From NCBI RefSeq assembly GCF_018070465.1, contig NZ_JAGPXT010000002.1, forward strand, positions 124,001-188,000: a DNA stretch of 64,000 nucleotides, written 5' to 3'. The DNA is from Micromonospora sp. C95. Its GTDB lineage: Bacteria; Actinomycetota; Actinomycetes; Mycobacteriales; Micromonosporaceae. Shown here in pieces: positions 51,183 to 58,714 of the stretch. The notes below the pieces were generated by a model. That model did not search any database. It worked only from the letters and a program-made list of their open reading frames with translations, and was not told the origin of the DNA. The position numbers and the translations under genes are program-made. Positions within the stretch are counted from its first letter, which is position 1, and each line of letters starts with the position of its first letter.

Positions 51183-51716
51183 TCAGTCGGGCGGCTGGTC
51201 GTCCGACTCCGCGCAGATCGCGGCCATCTCGTCCAGGTAGGCGGCCAGTGGCTGGAGACCCGCCGTGGCCCGCCGCTTGTCGACACCGGCCTCGTCCCGG
51301 ATCGGGGTGGCGGGCGCCGGCCCGTCCGCACCGCACCGCATCTGCGTCCCGTACGTCTGGGGCTCTCCCTTCGCCACCGCGACCCGATCCTCGAGGTAGG
51401 CCAGATTGCCGGGAGACGCCTGACCGTCCGCGACGGCTGCCCGAAGCAGCTCGAGCGCCTGCTGCTGGAAGGCGAGATCGAGGTCGGCGTGTTGGGCGAT
51501 CAACCAGGCCGCGTTCTCGCCGTCCTTGCCGACGAGGTCGAAGGTCGGCCAGCCGTACTCCTGGACTATCTCCTTCAACCGGGCGGTGCGCTGCTCCGGG
51601 GTGTCGGTCTGCGGGATTCCTCTCAGCGCCGCCTGGTCACGCTCGAACATCCCGATCAGCTCGTCGTGCAGCACCTCGTTGAAGCTCACGGCCGCAGGCG
51701 ACGTCGCCGGCGACAC
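51183..51716 (-). CDS. DUF6624-like lipoprotein with an unclear start
   Basis: 177 residues from GTG 51716: FNEVLHDELIGMFERDQAAL, VQEYGWPTFDLVGKDGENAA, WLIAQHADLDLAFQQQALEL, YLEDRVAVAKGEPQTYGTQM. This is the pattern of the DUF6624 family of unknown function. In the same frame upstream, LRRASFPLIVLTALVGCSSS is an obvious lipoprotein signal, but it is reached only from an ATC codon (51815 or 51818) behind AAGGGAGG. Without it the protein would lack export. It lies between the decayed gene and the tiny membrane-protein gene. Confidence 0.75.
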   Translation of the reverse strand: MSPATSPAAVSFNEVLHDELIGMFERDQAALRGIPQTDTPEQRTARLKEIVQEYGWPTFDLVGKDGENAAWLIAQHADLDLAFQQQALELLRAAVADGQASPGNLAYLEDRVAVAKGEPQTYGTQMRCGADGPAPATPIRDEAGVDKRRATAGLQPLAAYLDEMAAICAESDDQPPD

Positions 51717-51846
51717 CGATGACTGGGACGGCTCGGCCGAGCGAGGCGAGGACGAGCAGCCGACAAGCGCCGTCAGGACGATCAGCGGAAACGACGCTCG
51801 CCGTAGGTCTCTGATGATGCCTCCCTTCCTCGAACCACAGCGATGG

Positions 51847-52002
51847 TTACTGCGCAGCGGCGAGACGGTAGGCGGTGATGACGACGGAGACGAGGGTGAC
51901 AGACCAGCCTCGGATGGTGAACGAGTTCTGCGCGAGGCGGGAGACCGTGGCTTGGATGTCGGCCAGGTGCTTGACCCGCAGTTCCTCGTCGTTGGTGGTC
52001 AC
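51847..52002 (-). CDS. 51-residue membrane protein, possibly truncated
   Basis: From GTG 52002, with GGAGG six bases upstream: LRVKHLADIQATVSRLAQNS, then FTIRGWSVTLVSVVITAYRL, ending AAAQ. An N-terminal amphipathic helix and one membrane helix are visible. Bacterial proteins with a HLxxIQxxIxRxAxNSFxxxGWSVTL start are usually about 130-160 residues with several helices, so this one appears to stop after the first. It is divergent from the TIR-NB-ARC-TPR gene across 119 bp, which suggests joint regulation. No function is known. Confidence 0.6.
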   Translation of the reverse strand: MTTNDEELRVKHLADIQATVSRLAQNSFTIRGWSVTLVSVVITAYRLAAAQ

Positions 52003-52060
52003 CGTGCACCTCCGCTTCGCTGTCGGGCGTCACGATACCGACGACCAACAAGTGACCTTG

Positions 52061-52082
52061 CAGTGTCGTCAACAGGACACTG
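52061..52082. promoter_or_regulatory. Inverted repeat in the TIR gene promoter region
   Basis: CAGTGTC (52061-52067) and GACACTG (52076-52082) form 7-bp arms with an 8-base spacer between the divergent 51-residue protein gene and the TIR gene (start 52122). It is a candidate operator controlling both. This is by eye only. Confidence 0.4.
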
Positions 52083-52121
52083 GGTGGTGGGCCGGATTGT
52101 CCTGCATGGTAGGTCTGTTTC

Positions 52122-54968
52122 GTGACGACGGATGCCGGGGCGCTGACCGCTAAAAAGCTGTTCATTTCCTATGCCGGCCCGGATCGGGCGTGGGCGGAGT
52201 GGGTGGCCTGGCAGCTGGAACAGGCCGGGTACACGGTGGAACTGGACCTGTGGGACTGGGCCGCCGGCGACAACGCGGTAGTGCGGATGAGTCAGGCGTT
52301 GCAGCAGGCAGACCGGGTGGTGGCGCTGTTCTCCGCGGCGTACTTCGAACACCAACGGTTCACCACCGACGAGTGGACCGGCGTCATGTCCGGACGTGAT
52401 CGGCACGGACGTCTGATCCCGCTGCGCCTGGACGATGCCGCACCCCCGCCGCTGCTCCGTCCGCTGATCGCCCCGAGCCTGGCCGGACTGTCGGCCGAGG
52501 ACGCGCACCGAGTCCTGATCAATGCGGTGCGTACGACGCAACGGCCCGCAACGGAGCCCGCCTTCCCGGGCCCGCAGGTTCCTCGGCAGCGCTCGACGAA
52601 CGAGGCCCCTCGGCTTCCAGGGGCACACCAGCCGACGCTGTGGCAGGTGCCCCACCGCAACGCGGACTTCATCGGCCGCGATCGCGACATCGACGACGTG
52701 CGTCGGCGGCTCCGTCCTGGACAGCCCGTCGTGATCCAGTCATCAGTTCCGCTCGGCGGGGTCGGCAAGACCCAGGTGGCGATGCAGTACGTCCACCGGT
52801 TCGCCGCCCAGTACGACCTCGTGGCGTGGATCAACGCTGAGGACCCGCAGTTGGTGCCGGCCCGGCTCACCGCCCTCGCCACCGATCTGGGACTGGTAGC
52901 CGAGCACGGCGAGGCCGGGGCGCTGCCCGCGTTGCGCAGGTACCTGCAGCAGCCGAAACGGTGGTTGCTGGTCTTCGACAACGCGGAAACCGCCGAGGCG
53001 GTCCAACCGTGGGTGCCGGTCGGGATCGGCCACGTCCTCATCACATCAAGGAGGGGAAACTGGCCCGAGTTCACCAGGGTGACCCTCGAGCTGCTGACCC
53101 GGCGGGAGTCGGTCACACTCCTGCGGCATCGGGTGCCGGAGCTCTCAGTTGACAACGCCGATGTGGTGGCGGACAAGCTCGGTGACCTCCCGTTGGCGTT
53201 GGTCCAAGCGGCGACGGTGTTGTCGACGATGCCGGTTGAGCTGTATGTCCAGATGCTGGACACCGACGCCGATGAGGTGCTCAACGCGGGCCTACCACCG
53301 TCATACCCGCGGTCGCTCGCCGCTGCCTTGCGTGTCTCCATCACCGAGCTTGCCGATGACGACGAAGCACTTCATCTGCTGCGCCTGTGCTGCGTCATGG
53401 CACCCGAACCCATCCCGATCGCGATGCTCACCGCCGCGCCCAGCCCCGTGCCGGAGCCACTGGGGCCGATCCTGGCCAGTCCCATTCGGCTCTATCGGAC
53501 CGCATCTCGTCTCGGTGATCTGATCGGCATGTCACAACGTGGCATCCAGGTTCACCGTCTGGTGCAGACCCTCGTTCTCAGCCAACTCGATGCCCATAAG
53601 CAGGACGACCTGCGCCGGCAGGCGGGCAGCCTCGTGGCGGCCTGCAATCCCGGCGAGCCGGCATCGGCGGTCACCTGGCCAGCCTGGTCCCAGCTCATGC
53701 CGCATCTGCTGGCCCTGGACCCGGGCAACACGGATGACCGTGGCCTGCGCGACGTGGCCTCCGACGCCATGCTCTACCTGCTCTACAGCGGCAACACCGG
53801 TGCCGGATTCCGCTTCGCCGAACGTCTCTACGACCAGTGGCGACAGAATCTGGGCCCCGATGACCCGCACACTCTCACCGCAGCCGCCGAACTCGCGCAC
53901 GCCCACCACAAGCAGGGTCGCGACCGGGAAGCGCTGAACCTGGTCGAGGACACACTGGCCCGCCGCCAGAGGACCCTCGGGCCCAACGACCCTGCCACAC
54001 TGCGCTCAGCCAACGATCACGCAATCCTCCTCGCTGCTTTCGGGGACTTGAGCCGAAGCATCAACAGGGTCAACGATGTTTTGCTCCGTCGTGTCGCCGT
54101 CATTGGTCCCGACCACCGCGACACGCTGTCCACTCGAGGCAACCTCGCCGCATGGCGAGGCGAGGCCGGCGACCTCCACGCCGCCATCACCGGCTACGAG
54201 CAACTGCTCACCGACCAACTCCGCGTCCTCGGCCCCGACCACCCCGACACCCTCACCACCCGCGGCAACCTCGCCCGTTGGCGAGGTGAGACCGGCGACC
54301 ACCACGCCGCCATCACCGGCTACGAGCAACTCCTCACCGACCAACTCCGCGTCCTCGGCCCCGACCACCCCGACACCCTCACCACCCGCGGCAACCTCGC
54401 CCGTTGGCGAGGTGAGACCGGCGACCACCACGCCGCCATCACCAGCTACGAGCAACTCCTCACCGACCAACTCCGCATCCTCGACCCCGACCACCCCAGT
54501 ACCCTCACCACCCGCAACAACCTCGCCCATTGGCGAGGTGAGGCCGGCGACCACCACGCCGCCATCACCAGCTACGAAGAACTCCTCACCGACCGACTCC
54601 GCATCCTCGACCCCGACCACCCCGACACCCTCACCACCCGCAACAACCTCGCCGCTTGGCGAGGTGAGGCCGGCGACCACCACGCCGCCATCACCGGCTA
54701 CGAGCAACTCCTCACCGACCAACTCCGCGTCCTCGGCCCCGACCACCCCGACACCCTCACCACCCGCGGCAACCTGGCGCGGCTGCTCCTAGTTCGAGGC
54801 GCGGTAGGGGCAGCACGAGCACAGGCAACGGCGAAACTCGAAGCAGAACGACGACTGTTCGGATCAGGCGACAAGCGGACCCGGCGGACCCAAGAGTTGG
54901 TCAACGGGATCAGGGCGCAGATGGGTGGACGACCGGGCGCCAGACGTAACACCAGGAAGAAGCGCTGA
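52122..54968 (+). CDS. TIR-NB-ARC-TPR protein (STAND ATPase, FxsT-like)
   Basis: 948 residues from GTG 52122. A TIR domain (about 10-135: KKLFISYAGPDRAWAEWVAW, SAAYFEHQRFTTDEW with candidate catalytic Glu84) is followed by an NB-ARC ATPase (about 180-480) with P-loop GGVGKT (212-217), Walker B WLLVFDNAE and LITSRR. TPRs fill about 570-900, and the protein ends in a basic tail. The same order occurs in the FxSxx-COOH system protein FxsT, but no FxsA peptide or radical-SAM FxsB gene is near. TIR-STAND proteins sense phage or other signals and may degrade NAD+. Its TPRs are near-identical 126-bp DNA repeats. Confidence 0.93.
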   Translation: MTTDAGALTAKKLFISYAGPDRAWAEWVAWQLEQAGYTVELDLWDWAAGDNAVVRMSQALQQADRVVALFSAAYFEHQRFTTDEWTGVMSGRDRHGRLIPLRLDDAAPPPLLRPLIAPSLAGLSAEDAHRVLINAVRTTQRPATEPAFPGPQVPRQRSTNEAPRLPGAHQPTLWQVPHRNADFIGRDRDIDDVRRRLRPGQPVVIQSSVPLGGVGKTQVAMQYVHRFAAQYDLVAWINAEDPQLVPARLTALATDLGLVAEHGEAGALPALRRYLQQPKRWLLVFDNAETAEAVQPWVPVGIGHVLITSRRGNWPEFTRVTLELLTRRESVTLLRHRVPELSVDNADVVADKLGDLPLALVQAATVLSTMPVELYVQMLDTDADEVLNAGLPPSYPRSLAAALRVSITELADDDEALHLLRLCCVMAPEPIPIAMLTAAPSPVPEPLGPILASPIRLYRTASRLGDLIGMSQRGIQVHRLVQTLVLSQLDAHKQDDLRRQAGSLVAACNPGEPASAVTWPAWSQLMPHLLALDPGNTDDRGLRDVASDAMLYLLYSGNTGAGFRFAERLYDQWRQNLGPDDPHTLTAAAELAHAHHKQGRDREALNLVEDTLARRQRTLGPNDPATLRSANDHAILLAAFGDLSRSINRVNDVLLRRVAVIGPDHRDTLSTRGNLAAWRGEAGDLHAAITGYEQLLTDQLRVLGPDHPDTLTTRGNLARWRGETGDHHAAITGYEQLLTDQLRVLGPDHPDTLTTRGNLARWRGETGDHHAAITSYEQLLTDQLRILDPDHPSTLTTRNNLAHWRGEAGDHHAAITSYEELLTDRLRILDPDHPDTLTTRNNLAAWRGEAGDHHAAITGYEQLLTDQLRVLGPDHPDTLTTRGNLARLLLVRGAVGAARAQATAKLEAERRLFGSGDKRTRRTQELVNGIRAQMGGRPGARRNTRKKR
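54093..54776 (+). repeat. Tandem 126-bp repeats encoding TPR motifs
   Basis: Five units of 42 codons start at 54093, 54219, 54345, 54471 and 54597, and a sixth partial unit starts at 54723. Units at 54219 and 54345 differ by very few bases; the first unit is the most diverged. Each encodes a variant of LRVLGPDHPDTLTTRGNLAR plus WRGETGDHHAAITGYEQLLT. The DNA identity, beyond what the protein needs, indicates recent duplication or gene conversion. Confidence 0.95.
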
Positions 54969-55016
54969 CCCACCCCGAGCGAACCCGGCGCGATCCGGAC
55001 CCGGGGGCCGGCTCCG

Positions 55017-55035
55017 GGCGCTGCCCCTGAGCGCC
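55017..55035 (+). terminator. Weak hairpin after the TIR gene
   Basis: GGCGCT and AGCGCC arms with a 7-nt loop, about 50 bp past the TIR-gene stop. Short arms, so only a possible terminator. Confidence 0.35.
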
Positions 55036-55152
55036 GCGAGCGAAAACAGGTAACCCAAGCCGTCGCCGATCCGACGAGCTCGAACCCTGTTCCCCGGCAC
55101 CTTCTGAGAGTCCCCGGATGCCGCCGGCCGAACATCAACCCAAACAACTCAT

Positions 55153-55173
55153 GTACTTGGTCTGATACAGTAC
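55153..55173. promoter_or_regulatory. Possible PadR operator
   Basis: GTACT-N11-AGTAC lies just before the PadR start codon (GTG 55179), at the distance expected for autoregulation by a PadR protein. The first transcribed base may be close to the GTG, as no ribosome site is seen. Confidence 0.45.
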
Positions 55174-55178
55174 CTGTT

Positions 55179-55592
55179 GTGGTTGATAAGTCTTCGACCG
55201 TGGAGCCCTCCGCCGACGACGTGCTCGCCGCCGACCTGCTGCGCGGTCACACCGACACGATCGTGCTGGGGCTGCTGCGCCGCACCGACAGCTACGGCTT
55301 CGAGATCTTCAAGCGGATCCGGGACCGCACCGGCGGCCGCCACGAGATCAAGGAAGCCACCCTGTACGCCAGCTACCGCCGGCTCGCCCGGGACGGGCTG
55401 ATCGAGTCGTACTGGGGCGACGAAACCCAGGGTGGCCGCCGCAAGTACTACCGGATCACCGACGCCGGACGTGCGGTCTACCGCCGCAACGTGGCGGCCT
55501 GGTCGGTGACCCGCGACCTCATCGACACCCTGCTCGACCTGGCCGACCGTGCCGGCCACCCCGACGAAACGACCGGAGGGCAGTCCGCATGA
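55179..55592 (+). CDS. PadR-family transcriptional regulator
   Basis: 137 residues from GTG 55179. The winged helix reads DTIVLGLLRRTDSYGFEIFK, then EIKEATLYASYRRLARDGLI, then GGRRKYYRITDAGRAVYRRN, the standard PadR pattern, with a C-terminal dimerisation helix (RDLIDTLLDLADRAG). Its stop overlaps the start of the next gene by ATGA. PadR-type repressors paired with HAAS-domain membrane proteins are common in actinobacteria and usually control their own operon. No ribosome site is visible, so translation may be leaderless. Confidence 0.92.
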   Translation: MVDKSSTVEPSADDVLAADLLRGHTDTIVLGLLRRTDSYGFEIFKRIRDRTGGRHEIKEATLYASYRRLARDGLIESYWGDETQGGRRKYYRITDAGRAVYRRNVAAWSVTRDLIDTLLDLADRAGHPDETTGGQSA

Positions 55593-56491
55593 CCACCGCA
55601 CACTCCACTTACGACACCGCGCTGGACGTCCACCGGCTGCTCGACGAGGCGTTCGCCGGTGCCGAGATGAGCCCCGAACGGCAGGATCTCAAGGAGGAGA
55701 TCCGGGCCAACCTGGTCGCCCGCGTCGGCGAGCTGGTCGACGCGGGCCGTTCCCCCGCCGTCGCCGCCCGCGCGGCCATGGCCGAGCTGGGCGACCTCGG
55801 CCCGCTGTTGGACGCGGTGCCGGCGGCCGGGCCGACCTCCAGCCACACCGAATGGGAGCGCCAGCGAATCCGTCCGGCGGCCGGATTCCTGATTCGCACG
55901 GCGCTGCTCGCCGCACTCGGCGTCACCGGAGTCGTACTCTTGGTGCTCACCGTGGCCGGCACCGCCGTACCGTCGGGTTGGTTGCTGGTGGCGGTGGCCG
56001 CCGTCGCGGTCGCGGCCGGGGCCGGCACCGCCGACGCGCTGTGCCAGGAGACCTCGACCAGCTACCCGATGCCGGCGGGGCGCGCCGGGGGGTACGGCGC
56101 CGCCGTCACCCTGGTGCTCGCCGGGCTCGGCGCCGGCTGGCAGTTCCTGACCGACGGCAGTCTTCCGTGGCTGGTCGGCGGGGCGCTCGCGGTGGTCGTG
56201 GCGGTGGTGCTCTTCGCCTACCTCGGTGGCACCCAGACCAACCGGCACAAGCCGTGGGTGCTGAGCATGGAGGCGACCCACCGGGAAACGGTCGACGTGT
56301 TCACCCGGGACCCGGCCGCCGCCGCCCGGTTCGGGCTCTACGTGGCCACGCTCTGGTTGGTCGCGACCGCCACCTTCGGGGTGCTCAGCTTCACCGTCGG
56401 CTGGGCCTGGTCCTGGCTCGCGCCGCTCGGCGGTGTCGTGGTCATGCTGCTGATGCTGGCCCGCATGCAGTTCGGCCACCCTCGGTGCTGA
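55589..56491 (+). CDS. Membrane protein with N-terminal HAAS (permease prefix) domain
   Basis: 300 residues. The first 75 residues (LDVHRLLDEAFAGAEMSPER, LKEEIRANLVARVGELVDAG, AARAAMAELGDLGPLLDAV) are the helical HAAS/permease-prefix domain linked to PadR regulators. About six membrane helices follow (from LIRTALLAALGVTGVVLLVL). There is no catalytic motif. It is co-translated with the PadR gene and is probably part of a membrane-stress or export response. Confidence 0.88.
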   Translation: MTTAHSTYDTALDVHRLLDEAFAGAEMSPERQDLKEEIRANLVARVGELVDAGRSPAVAARAAMAELGDLGPLLDAVPAAGPTSSHTEWERQRIRPAAGFLIRTALLAALGVTGVVLLVLTVAGTAVPSGWLLVAVAAVAVAAGAGTADALCQETSTSYPMPAGRAGGYGAAVTLVLAGLGAGWQFLTDGSLPWLVGGALAVVVAVVLFAYLGGTQTNRHKPWVLSMEATHRETVDVFTRDPAAAARFGLYVATLWLVATATFGVLSFTVGWAWSWLAPLGGVVVMLLMLARMQFGHPRC

Positions 56492-56494
56492 ACT

Positions 56495-56569
56495 CCCGCT
56501 CCGTTGATCAAGAAAATGAGATCGCCGACCGTCGAACCACGACGCGAACCTCTTGATCAACGGGGCGGG
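56495..56569. terminator. Inverted repeat between converging genes (possible dispersed element)
   Basis: CCCGCTCCGTTGATCAAG (56495-56512) and CTTGATCAACGGGGCGGG (56552-56569) pair over 18 bp with one mismatch and a 39-base loop. It lies between the HAAS gene stop (56491) and the argS stop (56581). The TTGATCAAG core is AT-rich for this genome. It can serve as a terminator but is longer than needed. Confidence 0.6.
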
Positions 56570-56580
56570 CGCCACGGCGG

Positions 56581-58308
56581 TCACAGGTGGTCGGGGGTGG
56601 GGATGCCGAGCAGGTGCAGGCCGGTGCGCAGGGTGTCGCCGGTGAGGTGGCACAGGGCCAGGCGGTTGGCGCGCTGTGGTCCGGTGGCGCGCAGCACCGG
56701 GCTGTGCTCGTAGAACGTGGTGAAGGTCTGCGCCAGGCGGTACAGGTAGCCGCAGAGGCGGTGCGGCTCGTGCCCGGCGACCACCTCGGCGAGGGTGTCG
56801 GCGAACGCGTCGAGGTCGAGGATCAGCGCGCGTTCCGCGGGTTCCAGCGTCGCCGTCACGTCCACTGTGGTGTGGCCGCCGTCGGCGCGGGCCAGGATGG
56901 ACCGGACGCGGGCGTGCGCGTACTGAAGGTAGACGCCGGTGTTGCCGGCCAGCGCTAGCATCCGCTGCGGATCGTAGAGGTAGTCGCGGGTCCGGTTGGT
57001 GGCCAGGTCGGCGTACTTGACCGCGCCGATGCCGACCTGCCACGCCCGCTCGTCCAGGGCGGCTCCGGTCAGCCCGGGATTCTTGGCCGCGACCACCTCC
57101 CGGGCCCGGTCGACCGCCTCGGTGAGCAGATCGACCAGGCGGACGGTGTCACCGGCCCGGGTCTTGAACGGCCGCCCGTCCGGGCCGAGGACGGTACCGA
57201 ACGCGACGTGCACGGCGGGTACGGTCGCCGGCAGCCACCCGGCCCGCCGCGCGGTGTCGAAGACCATCCGGAAGTGCCGGGCCTGCCGGGCGTCGACCAC
57301 GTACAGCAGCCGGTCGGCGTGCAGCTCCGCCACGCGCTGCCGCAGCGCGGCCAGGTCGGTCGCGGCGTAGCCGAAACCGCCGTCCCGCTTGCGTACGATC
57401 AGTGGGCTGGGCTCGCCGTCCGGGCCGCGCAGGTCGTCGAAGAATACGCAGAGCGCGCCGTCGCTGGTCACCGCGACTCCCCGGCGTTCGAGTTCGTCGG
57501 CGATCGCGGGCAGCGCGGCGTTGTAGGCGCTCTCCCCCACCGTGTCGGCGTCGGTCAGCCGCACACCCAGCCGGTCGTAGACGTCGGTGAAGTAGCGGGT
57601 CGACTCGGCGACGATGTTCCGCCAGGCGGCCACGGTGCCGGCGTCGCCGGCCTGCAACGCCACCACCCGTCGCCGGGCCCGGTCGGCGAACGCGGAGTCG
57701 GTGTCGAACTCCGCCCGAGCCAGCCGGTAGAGGGTGGCCAGCCGACCCATGGTGCCGGTGTCGTCCGGTGCCGGCTCGGGGTGCTCGACCTGGTACTGGA
57801 TGAGCATGCCGAACTGGGTTCCCCAGTCGCCGATGTGGTTGCGCCGCACCACGGTGCCGCCGAGGTGTTCCAGGATCCGCACCAGCGCGTCACCGATGAT
57901 CGTCGAGCGCAGGTGCCCGACGTGCATCTCCTTGGCGATGTTCGGCTGGGAGTAGTCGATCACGGTGGTGACGCCCGTCTCGGGGGTACCGACGCCCAGC
58001 CGGTCATCGCCCAACCGGCGGATGAGCTGCGCCAGCAACGCCCGGTCGGTCAGGTCGAGGTTGACGAAGCCCGGCCCGGCCACGACCGCGCTGGCCACCA
58101 GACCATCGTCGGGCAGGCCCGCGACCACCTCAGCCGCGACCTGCCGGGGGTTGCGACGCAGCGTCCGCGCCGCCGCCAGCACACCGTCGGCCTGGAAGTC
58201 GGCGTGCGCGGAGCGGCGGAGTTGCGGCGCGAGGTCCGCCATCCCCAGGCGGGCCGCGCTTGCGGTGACGGAGTCGGACAACGACGAGGCCAGCGAGGGC
58301 ACGGTCAC
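56581..58308 (-). CDS. argS: Arginyl-tRNA synthetase
   Basis: 575 residues. It attaches arginine to tRNA-Arg. The N-terminal Add-1 domain (about 1-105) is followed by the class I catalytic core: YSQPNIAKEMHVGHLRSTII carries the HIGH-type motif HVGH, with DWGTQFGMLI nearby. GRPFKTRAGDTVRLVDLLTE takes the place of KMSKS. The helical anticodon-binding domain is C-terminal (about 455-575, with YLQYAHARVRSILARADGG). The length and order match bacterial ArgS. An argS outside a proteasome cluster is ordinary; it may be one of two copies in the genome. Confidence 0.96.
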   Translation of the reverse strand: MTVPSLASSLSDSVTASAARLGMADLAPQLRRSAHADFQADGVLAAARTLRRNPRQVAAEVVAGLPDDGLVASAVVAGPGFVNLDLTDRALLAQLIRRLGDDRLGVGTPETGVTTVIDYSQPNIAKEMHVGHLRSTIIGDALVRILEHLGGTVVRRNHIGDWGTQFGMLIQYQVEHPEPAPDDTGTMGRLATLYRLARAEFDTDSAFADRARRRVVALQAGDAGTVAAWRNIVAESTRYFTDVYDRLGVRLTDADTVGESAYNAALPAIADELERRGVAVTSDGALCVFFDDLRGPDGEPSPLIVRKRDGGFGYAATDLAALRQRVAELHADRLLYVVDARQARHFRMVFDTARRAGWLPATVPAVHVAFGTVLGPDGRPFKTRAGDTVRLVDLLTEAVDRAREVVAAKNPGLTGAALDERAWQVGIGAVKYADLATNRTRDYLYDPQRMLALAGNTGVYLQYAHARVRSILARADGGHTTVDVTATLEPAERALILDLDAFADTLAEVVAGHEPHRLCGYLYRLAQTFTTFYEHSPVLRATGPQRANRLALCHLTGDTLRTGLHLLGIPTPDHL

Positions 58309-58714
58309 GGGTACTCCCTGGGATGGGATGAGCGATCGTCACGAGGCGGGCCGGCCGCACGGTGGGTGCGGGCACGGCGGAAGGTACGCGCGGGTGAGCG
58401 GGACGACTATCGTCGTCGCAGGCGCGAGCGGCGGACGGTGCCGAGCACCCGATCCATCTCCACCGCCTCGACCGCCGGGGCCGCGAACCGAGCGCGGCCA
58501 GATGCCGGAAGTGTACGCGCCGTGCGGTGCCGACGGGGACCGGGTTTCCGCGCCCGGCCCGTCGAGGCGTGGGGAAAACCCTGATTCCCTCGCCGCGGGC
58601 GCTGGCTAGGGTCGGTGCCATGGCCCGCCCCTGGTCCGCGTCGGCGTGACCGGGCCTGACGCCGCAGCTCCGGTGCCGGAGGGTGGCAACGTCCCGATCC
58701 ATTGAGGAGTCCCG
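58309..58714. other. Divergent intergenic region
   Basis: 406 bp between argS (minus) and the lipoprotein gene (plus). It holds both promoters and AGGAGT before GTG 58715. I see no convincing small gene, and no T-box or other RNA element that I can support. Confidence 0.5.

Noticed and set aside
54093-54776. Tandem repeats that might be a CRISPR-like or satellite array
   Set aside because: The 126-bp units keep the reading frame and encode TPR motifs inside one gene.
52122-54968. A complete FxSxx-COOH peptide system
   Set aside because: Only the FxsT-like protein is present; no FxSxx-ending peptide or radical-SAM gene is nearby.
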